From Oscillospiraceae bacterium (lineage in GTDB: Bacteria; Bacillota; Clostridia; Oscillospirales; Oscillospiraceae), in NCBI GenBank assembly GCA_017435615.1, contig JAFSET010000056.1, positions 1-34,065 of the forward strand: a stretch of 34,065 bases of DNA. Direction: 5' to 3'. Position 1 is the first letter of the stretch, and each line of letters opens with the position of its first letter. Shown piece by piece: positions 25,779-34,065 of the stretch. The notes below the pieces were generated by a model. It was not told the DNA's origin. It did no database searches and saw nothing but the letters and a program-made list of their open reading frames with translations. The translations under genes and the position numbers were made by a program.

Positions 25779-28700
25779 ATGGCAGATGCAACATTTGATG
25801 CAATTAAAATTGGTATTGCTTCGCCGGAAATGATCCGGCAGTGGTCCTTCGGTGAGGTCAAGAAGCCGGAGACCATCAACTACCGCACCCTGAAGCCGGA
25901 GCGTGACGGCCTGTACTGCGAAAAGATCTTTGGACCTACCAAGGACTGGGAGTGCCATTGCGGTAAGTACAAGAAGATCAAGTTCAAGGGCAAGGTCTGT
26001 GACCGCTGCGGCGTGGAAGTGACCAGAGCCAAGGTTCGCCGTGAGCGTATGGGCCACATCGAGCTGGCCGCTCCCTGCAGCCACATTTGGTACTTCAAGG
26101 GCATCCCCTCCCGGATGGGCCTGATTTTGGATATCAGCCCCAAGGTCCTGGAGAAGGTTCTGTACTTTGCGGCTTATATCGTAACCGATCCCGGTGACGC
26201 GCCTTTGGCACTGAACCAGGTGCTTTCCGAGAAGGAATACCGGGATATGCGTGAAAAGTATGAAGATGACTTCCGTGCCGGTATGGGTGCGGAGGCTGTC
26301 AAGGAGCTGCTGGAGAAGATCGATCTGGACGAGCTGTCCGAGCAGCTTCGTGAGGAGCTGAAGACCGCTTCTTCTCAGAAGAAGCTGCGGATCGTCAAGC
26401 GGCTGGAGGTCGTGGAGGCCTTCCGTGAGTCCGGCAATAAGCCCAGCTGGATGGTTATGGATGTTCTGCCGGTCATTCCGCCGGATATCCGTCCTATGAT
26501 CCAGTTGGACGGCGGCCGTTTCGCCACCTCCGACCTGAACGATCTGTACCGCCGGGTGATCAACCGGAACAACCGCCTGAAGCGGCTGATCCAGCTCAAC
26601 GCCCCCGATATCATCATCCGCAACGAAAAGCGTATGCTGCAGGAGGCTGTGGACGCTCTGATCGATAACGGCCGCCGTGGCCGTGCGGTCACCGGTGCCA
26701 ACAACCGTGCGCTGAAGTCTTTGAGCGATATGCTCAAGGGTAAGCAGGGCCGTTTCCGTCAGAATCTGCTGGGTAAGCGTGTCGACTACTCCGGCCGTAG
26801 CGTTATCGTGGTCGGTCCGGAACTGAAGCTGTATCAGTGCGGCGTGCCGAAGGAAATGGCCATCGAGTTGTTCCGGCCCTTCGTGATGAAGAAGCTGGTC
26901 TCTGACGGCCTGGCAAGCAACATCAAGTCCGCGAAGAAGATGATCGACAAGGGTGTCACCGAGGTTTGGGATGCTCTGGACGAGATCATTAAGGACCGTC
27001 CTGTTATGCTCAACCGTGCGCCTACGCTGCACCGTCTGGGTATTCAGGCCTTTGAGCCTATCCTGGTGGAGGGCCGTGCACTGAAGCTCCATCCGCTTTG
27101 CTGTACCGCTTTTAACGCCGACTTTGACGGCGACCAGATGGCTATTCACGTGCCTCTGTCCGCAGAGGCTCAGGCAGAGGCCAGAATGTTGATGCTCTCT
27201 GCCAATAACCTGCTGCGTCCTCAGGACGGCAAGCCTGTTACCGTGCCTACACAGGATATGATCCTGGGTGCCTACTACCTGACCTATACCCGTTTGGGCA
27301 AGGCAGAGAAGGGTGCTGAGGAGGTCTTCGTCACCGACGCCGGTGAGACCGATCTGCCTGCACAGCAGCTTGTAGACGCAGACGAATTCGTGGCAGCCAA
27401 TAAGAAGGCAAAGGCTGAGGGCAAGAAGGAAGCTTCCTTCCGTCCCAAGCTGTGCTTTGCCGGTGTGGATGAGGCCATTGCTGCCTACTCCGACGGCGAT
27501 GTGGGCCTGCATGCACCGATCCTGGTCCGCTACACCAAGGAAATTGACGGTCAAAAATGCAGCAAGCTGATCAATGCTACTGTGGGCCGCCTGATCTACA
27601 ACGAGCCGATCCCGCAGGATCTGGGCTTTGTGGACCGCAGCAACCCCGACCGTGCCTTTGACCTGGAAGTGGATTTCCTGGTGGGCAAGAAGCAGTTGGG
27701 CAAGATCATCGACAAGTGTATCCGCAGACACGGCTTTACCGTGGCAACGGAGATGCTGGACCGGATCAAGTCTTTGGGCTACAAGTTCTCCACCAAGGGT
27801 GCTATTTCCGTATCCATTGCGGATATGGTGGTGCCTGAGATCAAGTATCAGTTGGTTCGTGAGGCAGAGCAGAAGGTGCTGCAGATCGAAAACTTCTACC
27901 GTCAGGGTATGATCACCAACGACGAGCGTTACCGCTTGGTGGTTCAGCAGTGGGAAAAGACCACCGGCGAGGTCACCAATGCCCTGCAGGGCAACTTAGA
28001 CGAGTTCAACCCCATCTATATGATGGCGGACTCCGGAGCCCGTGGCTCCATGGCTCAGATCCGTCAGCTTGCCGGTATGCGTGGCTTGATGGCCGATACC
28101 GCTGGCCGTACCATTGAGATCCCTGTTAAGGCTAACTTCCGTGAAGGACTTTCCGTTCTGGAATACTTCATCTCCAGTAGAGGTGCCCGTAAGGGCATGA
28201 CCGATACCGCTCTGCGTACCGCTGACTCCGGTTACCTGACCCGTCGTATGGTGGACGTTTCTCAGGAAGTGATCATTCGTGAGCACGACTGTAAGACGCC
28301 CAACGGCATTTGGGTAGGCGCTGTGGTGCAGAACGGGGATGTGATCGACACCTTTGGCAACCGTATCCGTGGCCGTTACCCGGTCAATGATGTACTGGAT
28401 CCCAAGACCGGCGAGCTGGTCCACTCCAAGGATGTTATGATGATGCCCGAGGATGCCCAGAAGTTCGAGGATCACGGCATCGAGAAGATCTATATCCGCA
28501 CCGTTTTGGGCTGCCGCGCGAGAAACGGCGTTTGCGCCCGCTGCTATGGTATGAACCTGGCCACCTCCAAGGAAGTGGACCTGGGCGAAGCAGTCGGCAT
28601 TATCGCGGCTCAGTCCATTGGTGAGCCCGGTACCCAGTTGACCATGCGTACCTTCCACTCCGGCGGCGTTGCCGGTGACGATATCACCCAGGGTCTGCCC

Positions 28701-29471
28701 AGAGTTGAAGAATTGTTTGAGGCTCGCCGTCCCAAGAAGATGGCGCAGATCTCCGAGATCACCGGCGTGGTGTCTGTAGACGAGTCCCACCGCTCTGCCC
28801 TGCGTAACATCACCGTTACCGCGGAAGACGGCGAGGTCAAGGTCTACCAGGTGCCCTACTCTGTAGGCCTGAAGGTCGTCCACGGCAAGCAGGTCAACAA
28901 GGGTGAGCCTATCACCGACGGCGCACTGTATCCTCAGGATGTGCTGCGGATCTCCGGCGTGGAGGCTGTGCAGGATTATCTGGTCCAGTCCGTCCAGGCT
29001 GTGTACCGTCAACAGGGCGTTGAGATCAACGATAAGCATATCGAGGTCATCATCCGTCAGATGATGCGCAAGATCCGTGTGGAAGACCCCGGCGACAGCA
29101 CATTGCTCACCGGCACTGTGGTGGACAGCTTCGTTTACGAAGATGCCAACGCCCAGGTGCAGGCCCGGATCGATGCCGGCGAGAGCGAGCTGCGGCTGGC
29201 TACCGGCAGCGCAATGCTGATGGGTATTACCAAGGCCTCTTTGGCAACGGATTCCTTCCTGTCCGCCGCTTCCTTCCAGGAGACCACCAAGGTCCTGACC
29301 GATGCGGCCATCAAGGGCAAGGTGGACCATCTGGTCGGCCTGAAGGAGAACGTCATTATCGGTAAGCTGATCCCTGCAGGCTCCGGCCTGATGGCATACC
29401 GGGACTATCAGCCCGGCATCACCCCCGAGCCCCGGATCACCGAAACCTACGACGAAGCCGAAAACTTCTAA
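25779..29471 (+). CDS. rpoC: RNA polymerase beta' subunit
   Basis: This 1230-residue subunit carries the active-site motif NADFDGD (446-452), which holds the catalytic magnesium. Zinc site 1 is C59, C61, C74, C77; zinc site 2 is C838, C912, C919, C922. The bridge-helix/trigger-loop stretch from [14 protein letters not shown] to [11 protein letters not shown] is intact. Length is typical for Firmicutes, with no large insertions. AAGGAGG overlaps the rpoB stop codon and the gap is 12 bases, so rpoBC are co-translated. Its last codons and terminator are partly repeated at 30371-30422. No ribosomal protein or elongation factor genes follow, unlike the usual order. Confidence 0.98.
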   Translation: MADATFDAIKIGIASPEMIRQWSFGEVKKPETINYRTLKPERDGLYCEKIFGPTKDWECHCGKYKKIKFKGKVCDRCGVEVTRAKVRRERMGHIELAAPCSHIWYFKGIPSRMGLILDISPKVLEKVLYFAAYIVTDPGDAPLALNQVLSEKEYRDMREKYEDDFRAGMGAEAVKELLEKIDLDELSEQLREELKTASSQKKLRIVKRLEVVEAFRESGNKPSWMVMDVLPVIPPDIRPMIQLDGGRFATSDLNDLYRRVINRNNRLKRLIQLNAPDIIIRNEKRMLQEAVDALIDNGRRGRAVTGANNRALKSLSDMLKGKQGRFRQNLLGKRVDYSGRSVIVVGPELKLYQCGVPKEMAIELFRPFVMKKLVSDGLASNIKSAKKMIDKGVTEVWDALDEIIKDRPVMLNRAPTLHRLGIQAFEPILVEGRALKLHPLCCTAFNADFDGDQMAIHVPLSAEAQAEARMLMLSANNLLRPQDGKPVTVPTQDMILGAYYLTYTRLGKAEKGAEEVFVTDAGETDLPAQQLVDADEFVAANKKAKAEGKKEASFRPKLCFAGVDEAIAAYSDGDVGLHAPILVRYTKEIDGQKCSKLINATVGRLIYNEPIPQDLGFVDRSNPDRAFDLEVDFLVGKKQLGKIIDKCIRRHGFTVATEMLDRIKSLGYKFSTKGAISVSIADMVVPEIKYQLVREAEQKVLQIENFYRQGMITNDERYRLVVQQWEKTTGEVTNALQGNLDEFNPIYMMADSGARGSMAQIRQLAGMRGLMADTAGRTIEIPVKANFREGLSVLEYFISSRGARKGMTDTALRTADSGYLTRRMVDVSQEVIIREHDCKTPNGIWVGAVVQNGDVIDTFGNRIRGRYPVNDVLDPKTGELVHSKDVMMMPEDAQKFEDHGIEKIYIRTVLGCRARNGVCARCYGMNLATSKEVDLGEAVGIIAAQSIGEPGTQLTMRTFHSGGVAGDDITQGLPRVEELFEARRPKKMAQISEITGVVSVDESHRSALRNITVTAEDGEVKVYQVPYSVGLKVVHGKQVNKGEPITDGALYPQDVLRISGVEAVQDYLVQSVQAVYRQQGVEINDKHIEVIIRQMMRKIRVEDPGDSTLLTGTVVDSFVYEDANAQVQARIDAGESELRLATGSAMLMGITKASLATDSFLSAASFQETTKVLTDAAIKGKVDHLVGLKENVIIGKLIPAGSGLMAYRDYQPGITPEPRITETYDEAENF

Positions 29472-29481
29472 TGAAACAAAT

Positions 29482-29517
29482 ACCGCTGTCCACTCCGGAC
29501 AGCGGTATTTTGCGCTT
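29482..29517 (+). terminator. Terminator of rpoBC; first copy of a 36-bp direct repeat
   Basis: A 10-bp stem (ACCGCTGTCC with GGACAGCGGT) around ACTCC is followed by ATTTTGCG, 10 bases after the rpoC stop. The same 36 bases recur at 30387-30422. Confidence 0.9.
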
Positions 29518-29578
29518 GCCGCCCGATACCGTTTTACTGCCGGTGTCCAATCAGACACTTTGGTTTGATAAGAGCATA

Positions 29579-29607
29579 TTGACAAGTTTACTTGGCAATG
29601 TTATAAT
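29579..29607 (+). promoter_or_regulatory. Consensus promoter of the membrane protein/XRE pair, with operator-like repeats
   Basis: TTGACA (29579-29584), 17 bases, TATAAT (29602-29607). The spacer contains the inverted repeat CAAG-ttta-CTTG (29583-29594). The sequence ACTTGGCAA occurs in the spacer (29590-29598) and again over the ribosome binding site (29625-29633). Autoregulation by the downstream XRE protein is a reasonable inference. Confidence 0.8.
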
Positions 29608-29645
29608 ATGATTATGCACAGAAAACTTGGCAAAGGAGCGCTGTT

Positions 29646-29978
29646 ATGAATAAATACGATATTCTGAAAAAGAGCCGGGAAGAAAACAAAAACGGCGATG
29701 AACGAGAACGCTTAATAAGAAAAGGAATAGCAATACCGACACTGATTGCCATGGGGGTAATCGGTGTAATCCTGATGTTATTGGAAACGGTGTATCTGGA
29801 AACAGAACTGCTTGGCAATAGTTTGTTTGTGCTTTTTGCTGTAGCTACTGCTGTGCAGCAATGGTATATGTTACTGGTTGTGAAGCAAAAATTCTATATA
29901 TTCAGTGGTATTCTTTGCACCATTAATTCAATAATCGGAATTCGGAACCTGATCGATACATTTGTCTCTATGATGTAA
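29646..29978 (+). CDS. Small three-helix membrane protein, DUF6442-like
   Basis: This 110-residue protein has a charged N-terminal stretch (DILKKSREENKNGDERERLIRK) and three hydrophobic helices at about 28-51, 55-78 and 84-108. The N-terminal pattern resembles the DUF6442 family of Firmicutes membrane proteins that are usually encoded beside small XRE regulators; I recall no known function for them. AAAGGAG precedes the ATG. Codon use is AT-richer than in rpoBC, with ATA, TTA and AGA codons early in the gene. The XRE gene follows 11 bases after its stop. It could be a membrane partner or sensor for that regulator. Confidence 0.75.
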   Translation: MNKYDILKKSREENKNGDERERLIRKGIAIPTLIAMGVIGVILMLLETVYLETELLGNSLFVLFAVATAVQQWYMLLVVKQKFYIFSGILCTINSIIGIRNLIDTFVSMM

Positions 29979-29989
29979 GGAACAAAAGT

Positions 29990-30196
29990 ATGACAGATAA
30001 GCTTGTACTAAAAAATCGTCTGAAAGAAGCTCGCTGCGCAGCCGGTTTGTCCCAATCACAGTTAGCGGATATAGTTGGCGTATCCCGTAATACGATCAGT
30101 TCTATTGAAACAGGACAGTTTAATCCAACCGCAAAACTTGCATTGGTTCTTTGTGTTGCGCTTGATAAAAAATTTGAGGAATTGTTCTATTTTTGA
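29990..30196 (+). CDS. Small XRE-family transcriptional regulator
   Basis: This 68-residue protein is essentially one Cro/C1-type helix-turn-helix: LKEARCAAGLSQSQLADIVG, then SRNTISSIETGQFNPTAKLAL. The C terminus (DKKFEELFYF) matches the common short chromosomal XRE type. AAGGAA lies before the ATG. It is cotranscribed with the membrane protein gene from a strong promoter that carries inverted and direct repeats, so self-repression is likely. There is no terminator directly after it; the duplicated rpoC terminator 190 bases on would serve. Confidence 0.93.
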   Translation: MTDKLVLKNRLKEARCAAGLSQSQLADIVGVSRNTISSIETGQFNPTAKLALVLCVALDKKFEELFYF

Positions 30197-30337
30197 ATAA
30201 AACCGGCAGACAGTCGATGAATCAATATCCTACTCGCAACCAATACGCATTGCGGATTACGATTATTCCATCCGAGGAGCATATTTTTATAACAGTCTGC
30301 ACCGCCAATAGAAAAAATCTTTTGGGCTGGCCGTAGA

Positions 30338-30354
30338 GGCGAACTGTGTTCGCC
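30338..30354. repeat. Small GC-rich hairpin in the gene-free stretch after the XRE gene
   Basis: GGCGAAC-TGT-GTTCGCC is a 7-bp stem in the sequence GTAGAGGCGAACTG. It looks like one of the short intergenic hairpin repeats common in related genomes, but it has no second copy in this window. Confidence 0.4.
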
Positions 30355-30370
30355 CATTGACAATCTGCAC

Positions 30371-30422
30371 ACTTCTAATTAAAAACACCGCTGTCCACTC
30401 CGGACAGCGGTATTTTGCGCTT
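30371..30422 (+). repeat. Duplicated rpoC end and terminator (second copy)
   Basis: 36 bases (30387-30422) are identical to the rpoC terminator at 29482-29517. Similarity continues upstream: ACTTCTAAT (30371-30379), the last codons and stop of rpoC (29464-29472), is also present, followed by an A-rich spacer two bases shorter. It can still act as a terminator for the membrane protein/XRE operon. Confidence 0.9.
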
Positions 30423-30456
30423 AATTGCGATTTGTTAAGCAGTTTACGGTGCAAAC

Positions 30457-30480
30457 CGCCGCCCTATGGGCGGCGCAATT
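30457..30480 (+). terminator. GC hairpin with following T tract
   Basis: CGCCGCCC (30457-30464) pairs with GGGCGGCG (30468-30475) around TAT, followed by CAATTTTTG. It resembles a terminator, but no gene ends close to it, so it may be another intergenic repeat. Confidence 0.4.
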
Positions 30481-30511
30481 TTTGCGCATTGCGGAAGCGT
30501 TGCGTAAAAAT

Positions 30512-30825
30512 AAAAAACCTAAAGCGGTGTCATTGTGAGCCGCTAAGGCGGCGTGGCAATCTCAAAGGGAAACTTTATTCGTTTATGATACCAAAGGATA
30601 TTGGAAAACATAATGAATAAATAATAATTTCAGGCCAGAACGTGTCCTTTAGGTTCAAGAATTGTACATCCTTGCATTTTGAGATTGCCACGCCAGTGAT
30701 TTTAACTGAGGTATGATTGCCCCCGGCAATCATAGTAATTTATAATTCGCTGCGCGGAGCACCACGGTCACTGGCTCGCAATGACACATCGATAGGTTTT
30801 TGCAAAGTTCAAACAGCTCGATAAA
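30512..30825. repeat. MITE-like element, family 1, copy 2, with 70-bp loop module
   Basis: It matches 24-267 from the left flank (AAAAACCTAAAGCGG) through the AT-rich interior to the right border CAGCTCGATAAA (30814-30825). In the right arm the CCAGTG/CACTGG stem (30693-30698, 30769-30774) holds 70 bases (30699-30768) in place of TGCG. Those 70 bases include a 10-bp hairpin (TATGATTGCC-CCC-GGCAATCATA). The element fills most of the 640-base gene-free stretch downstream of both flanking genes. Confidence 0.85.
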
Positions 30826-30839
30826 CTGATATTTGCTTA

Positions 30840-33740
30840 TTACAGGGGATAATTCATTGCGGTGATGTGGTAGGTATACAGGGCCTGCAGGAGGTTTTTC
30901 AGAGGCTGGGACTGGGTGCTTTGATACCTGCGGATGATGTAATTGAGAGGACCGTAGGTGATCTGCAGGCTGTTACCCTGACGGTCCTGAACCTGTACGA
31001 TCATTTGCCGGTCAAGCTGCCGGGGCAGCAGACCGGGAAGCTGCACATAGTAGCTTCCGTCCTTCTTTACAGGGGTCAGGGCCTGTCCGTTTTGGGTGAA
31101 GCTGTAATCGTCGATGCTTCCCTGAACATCAAAGTATATACGCAGATGGGTGGCGGAGACCAAAATCAAGGATGCACCGCTGGCTGTGATGCCTTCTGCT
31201 TCGCCGGTGACATACAGAGGCTGAACACTATAGGGTGGAATGGTGTGCTGCTGGTCCAAAGTGATGCCTGCGTCGGCAAGCTCCTGGGTGTTGTGACCGA
31301 AGTATACCTGAGCCGCGCCACCGTAGCAGAGCATGGCACGGACCAACTCTTTGGTGGCCTCGGCGTAGTCGCCGGAGAGGATATGCTCTGCATATTGGCG
31401 CACGGAATAATAGGCAACAGGTCCCCGGGTCCCATCACCGGATACCACACAAATGCCGATTTTTTCGGTCATTTGAGATGCTGCCAGCTCCACCCGGATG
31501 CCATCGTTTGCCTGTGAAACCGGGATTTTTTCCTCGTAGTCCCCCTGGGTGACCGATACCCAGGCATCCGGGTCATCCAAAACATCCTGGGAGAGGTTCA
31601 TGGTAAAGTTGATGCGGATGTTCTCCTTCAGGGATACATTCCACTGGGAAACAGCCGTTTCATTCTCCTGTACCGCATACAGCCGGGCCGGGAACTGGCT
31701 CACATCCACATTGGCAAAATTGCTGCCGGAAACATAGCGGATATTGGAGGCACTGAAATTGGTAAAGCTGCTGTAGGTGCCGACATAGTAGCTGTTGTCG
31801 GCATCGGGGGTATACACCAGGGTCTTCAGCGCCGTGTCAAAGTGGTAGGTTTCCGAGGGGACGGAAGTGGTCAACTGCAGGCCGGGTTTTCCGGCGTTGG
31901 CAGCGCCGTCGGTCTGCTCATAAAGCCGGATATAGGTTTTGGTGCTGCCATTCATAAAGTAGATCCGGTAGCTGTCTGTGCTGCCCTCCAGATAGACAGT
32001 CACGGCGTTTTGCGGATCTGTGGAGGAGGCAAGATAATTGCCGCTGGGTTCGCCGGTGAAATAGTACTTTGTGCCGTTGCGGTCCATGATCAGCTTGTAG
32101 GGCTTGTTGGCGGAAACCGCAGTGGCAGGCGCATCGGAGATCACGGCATCCGGGGTGGTAACGGATGTATCCTGCTCATAGGATATCAGGGTGGCCCGGT
32201 CAAACTCAATGGTACTGGTGCCGGAATAATGATAATAGTGGTAGAGCATACCCCGAACGGTAATGATATTGCCCACCTGAAGCAGGTCCACGCCGTCACC
32301 CGTCATCCGGTAGCACTGAAGGGGATAGTCTTCACGATCTGCCACCACCATGGTGACAGTAACCGTGCCGGAGGAGGAATCGTAAGGATAATGGATTTTG
32401 GTGACTTTGCCGGTGAGGGTGGCCTCGTAGGACAGGTACTCGTTGGGACCCAGGGCGTAGGCCGCATCCACGATTTGTTTGGGATCGGTGGGAACGGTAA
32501 AATCACCGCTGGTGTAGGAAAGCAGAGTAGGCTTTGAAAATTCGATGGTACTGGAGCCGGAATAGCTCACATAGTTGGTAAGGTTACCCCGGACGGTGAC
32601 GGTATCGCCTACTTCGAGCTTCTCAATACCGGTGCCTTGCATCCGGTAGCACTGGATGGGATAGTTCTCCCGGCCCGCAATGACCATGGTGACGGTAATG
32701 TTGTCGTAGTCAGGGTCATAAGCCTGATTGATCCGGGTGATTTTGCCGGTAAGGGTGGCTATGTAGGGCAGGGAAGCACCGGCAGCCAGGGCATAGGCTT
32801 CGTCCACGATCTGCTTGGGGTCGGAAGGGGCGGTGCCGGAGCTGTTGTCACCGATGCCGCCAAAGGGGTCTGCGTTTTCGTTACGGGATACGGTGAAATT
32901 CAGGGAACTGCCGTCGGATGTACAGATCACATCGCCGTGGATGTCGGTGCGGTAGGTTTTCACATCCGCATCACGCAGACGGCTGAGCACCGCCTCGGTG
33001 GGATGGCCGTATTCATTGTTTGCGCCCACGCCGATCACCGCATAGTCCGGGTCCACCTCCCGGAGGAACCGGTAGCCGGTGGAGGAGCTGGAGCCGTGAT
33101 GGCCCACCTTCAAAACATCGGATTTCAGTGTCTCATTGCTGTTCAGCAAAAACTGCTCCACAGGGGTCTCCGCGTCACCGGTAAACAGGAAGGACCGCTG
33201 ACCGTAGGTGATGCGCATCACAATGGAGCTGTCGTTGATATCGTCACTGGGGGTGTTTACCGCAAGGATCCGGCACTGGGCACCGCCTAAGGTGAAGCCG
33301 GTGCCGACGGTGGGAACCTGCAACCGGACACCGTGATTTTGCACCGCCGTCACAAATTTCGGAAATGCGCTGCCGGTGTAGGAGGTAACGGAGCAATAAG
33401 CGGTGCCGATGGAATCGACATATTGCAGCGCACCGGGGATGCCGCCGATGTGGTCCTCATGGGGGTGGGTACCGATGACATAGTCCAGGTGCTTCACATT
33501 CATTTTTTGCATGTAGCTGTACATGATTTGGGAATCCGCGGCGTTGCCGCCGTCAATGAGCATGGTCTTGCCCTCGCAGATCACAAGAGCTGCGTCTGCC
33601 TGTCCCACATCGATAAAATGAATTTGCAGGCCATCCTCCGCAGCCCGGACCACAAGCGTGGCACCGGACAGCAATCCCAAAAGCAGGGAAAGGCACAATA
33701 ATAATGATAGGCCATTTTTTAATAAATTCCGTTTTTTCAT
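30840..33740 (-). CDS. Secreted ComEC-like metallo-beta-lactamase-fold protein with two OB-like repeats
   Basis: This 966-residue protein starts at the ATG at 33740 (AAGGGG upstream). Residues 1-34 are a signal peptide. Residues about 38-285 are an MBL domain like the C-terminal domain of ComEC: FIDVGQADA, metal motif THPHEDHIGG (91-100), LFTGDAE, VGHHGSSSS (212-220) and EYGHPTEAVL. Residues about 308-410 and 419-522 are two copies of an OB-like module sharing DPKQIVD, CYRM and STIEF. A beta-rich region follows (about 550-700), then a module with INFTMNL and YSVRQYAEHILSG that I recall from other secreted clostridial proteins. There is no ComEC transmembrane channel, so it is not a DNA-uptake pore. 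A secreted nuclease or phosphodiesterase is a plausible inference. Confidence 0.88.
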   Translation of the reverse strand: MKKRNLLKNGLSLLLCLSLLLGLLSGATLVVRAAEDGLQIHFIDVGQADAALVICEGKTMLIDGGNAADSQIMYSYMQKMNVKHLDYVIGTHPHEDHIGGIPGALQYVDSIGTAYCSVTSYTGSAFPKFVTAVQNHGVRLQVPTVGTGFTLGGAQCRILAVNTPSDDINDSSIVMRITYGQRSFLFTGDAETPVEQFLLNSNETLKSDVLKVGHHGSSSSTGYRFLREVDPDYAVIGVGANNEYGHPTEAVLSRLRDADVKTYRTDIHGDVICTSDGSSLNFTVSRNENADPFGGIGDNSSGTAPSDPKQIVDEAYALAAGASLPYIATLTGKITRINQAYDPDYDNITVTMVIAGRENYPIQCYRMQGTGIEKLEVGDTVTVRGNLTNYVSYSGSSTIEFSKPTLLSYTSGDFTVPTDPKQIVDAAYALGPNEYLSYEATLTGKVTKIHYPYDSSSGTVTVTMVVADREDYPLQCYRMTGDGVDLLQVGNIITVRGMLYHYYHYSGTSTIEFDRATLISYEQDTSVTTPDAVISDAPATAVSANKPYKLIMDRNGTKYYFTGEPSGNYLASSTDPQNAVTVYLEGSTDSYRIYFMNGSTKTYIRLYEQTDGAANAGKPGLQLTTSVPSETYHFDTALKTLVYTPDADNSYYVGTYSSFTNFSASNIRYVSGSNFANVDVSQFPARLYAVQENETAVSQWNVSLKENIRINFTMNLSQDVLDDPDAWVSVTQGDYEEKIPVSQANDGIRVELAASQMTEKIGICVVSGDGTRGPVAYYSVRQYAEHILSGDYAEATKELVRAMLCYGGAAQVYFGHNTQELADAGITLDQQHTIPPYSVQPLYVTGEAEGITASGASLILVSATHLRIYFDVQGSIDDYSFTQNGQALTPVKKDGSYYVQLPGLLPRQLDRQMIVQVQDRQGNSLQITYGPLNYIIRRYQSTQSQPLKNLLQALYTYHITAMNYPL

Positions 33741-33783
33741 TCGCAATCCCCTTAAGTAGTAGATCTGTGTAAACAAATTTCAG

Positions 33784-33900
33784 TTTATCGAGCAGATTGC
33801 CCTAACGGGCAATGGCATTCTTCGAATGCCGGGGGAAACGGATTGCCACGCCAGTGTGCGCACTGGCTCGCAATGACAAATCGGTGGGTTTCTACCGTTT
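33784..33900. repeat. Composite repeat: shared border plus family-1 arm
   Basis: It begins TTTATCGAGCAG (33784-33795), one base from the border of both repeat families. Then come hairpins ATTGCCC-TAAC-GGGCAAT (33796-33813, approximate ends) and GGCATTC-TTC-GAATGCC (33814-33830), then GATTGCCACG with CCAGTG-TGCG-CACTGG (33851-33866) and GCTCGCAATGACA, as in the right arm of copy 1. It lies between the MBL gene start and the last repeat; the MBL promoter must be near 33741-33790 but I see no clear -10. Confidence 0.7.
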
Positions 33901-33956
33901 CTTTTAAACAGGAAAATCGCTGACACGTAATGTTTTTCTGCCATTCGAAGTAACGC

Positions 33957-34065
33957 AAAAAACCTAAAGCGGTGTCATTGCGAACCAGTGACCGTGGTGC
34001 TCCGCGCAGCGAATTATAAATTACTATGATTGCCGGGGGCAATCATACCTCAGTTAAAATCACTG
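33957..34065. repeat. Family-1 repeat, truncated by the window end, with the 70-bp module in reverse
   Basis: The left flank AAAAAACCTAAAGCGG and GTGTCATTGCG are as in copies 1 and 2. CCAGTG (33985-33990) is followed by 70 bases (33991-34060) that are the exact reverse complement of 30699-30768, then CACTG at the window edge. Confidence 0.85.

Noticed and set aside
21975..27731. A 1918-codon open frame antisense to rpoB and rpoC
   Set aside because: It mirrors two intact essential genes, its protein is low-complexity (rich in His, Gly, Val, Leu), has no recognisable domain and no ribosome binding site, and is explained by codon bias in rpoBC.
29646..30196. Toxin-antitoxin reading of the small membrane protein/XRE pair
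   Set aside because: The three-helix membrane protein lacks features of known small membrane toxins, and similar pairs with short XRE regulators are common without toxicity; kept as an open alternative only.

Overview
The window looks like chromosome from a gut-type Clostridia, most likely Oscillospirales (Oscillospiraceae/Ruminococcaceae-like). This rests on Firmicutes-type rpoB/rpoC, an AK-III (YclM/ThrD)-like aspartate kinase, BspA-type leucine-rich-repeat surface proteins, AGGAGG-type ribosome binding sites, and several families of short hairpin-rich intergenic repeats. The taxonomic call is inference from protein style, not from a marker search.

Layout. 1-393: an intergenic inverted-repeat element, then a promoter. 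394-2097 (+): secreted CHAP-type amidase/peptidase with a long Cys/His repeat region and a C-terminal membrane anchor. 2139-8124: the five enzymes from aspartate to threonine in two divergent arms, hom-lysC-asd leftward and thrC-thrB rightward, apparently fired from promoters that share one self-complementary -35 hexamer. 8125-8595: terminators and a MITE-like repeat. 8596-11322 (-): two-component system (response regulator, then sensor kinase). 11515-20235 (+): a 2906-residue BspA-like surface protein in three supra-repeats plus five Ig-like repeats; phased TTAAG repeats sit between it and the divergent regulator. 20523-21525 (-): azlC-azlD branched-chain amino acid exporter. 21526-22091: azlC promoter, second MITE-like copy, rpoB promoter and structured leader. 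22092-29471 (+): rpoB-rpoC. 29646-30196 (+): AT-richer DUF6442-like membrane protein and XRE regulator, flanked by a duplicated rpoC terminator. 30197-30839: intergenic repeats. 30840-33740 (-): secreted ComEC-like metallo-beta-lactamase-fold protein with two OB-like repeats. 33741-34065: more repeat modules, running off the window.

How the genes work together: lysC, asd, hom, thrB and thrC form one pathway. The two-component system is the obvious candidate regulator of the giant surface protein because of its position and the shared intergenic region. rpoBC stands alone, without rplJL upstream or rpsL/rpsG/fusA downstream. The less ordinary content is in the non-coding DNA: at least two repeat families that share a border motif, an identical 70-bp module in two inverted copies, and a small gene cassette bracketed by copies of the rpoC end.
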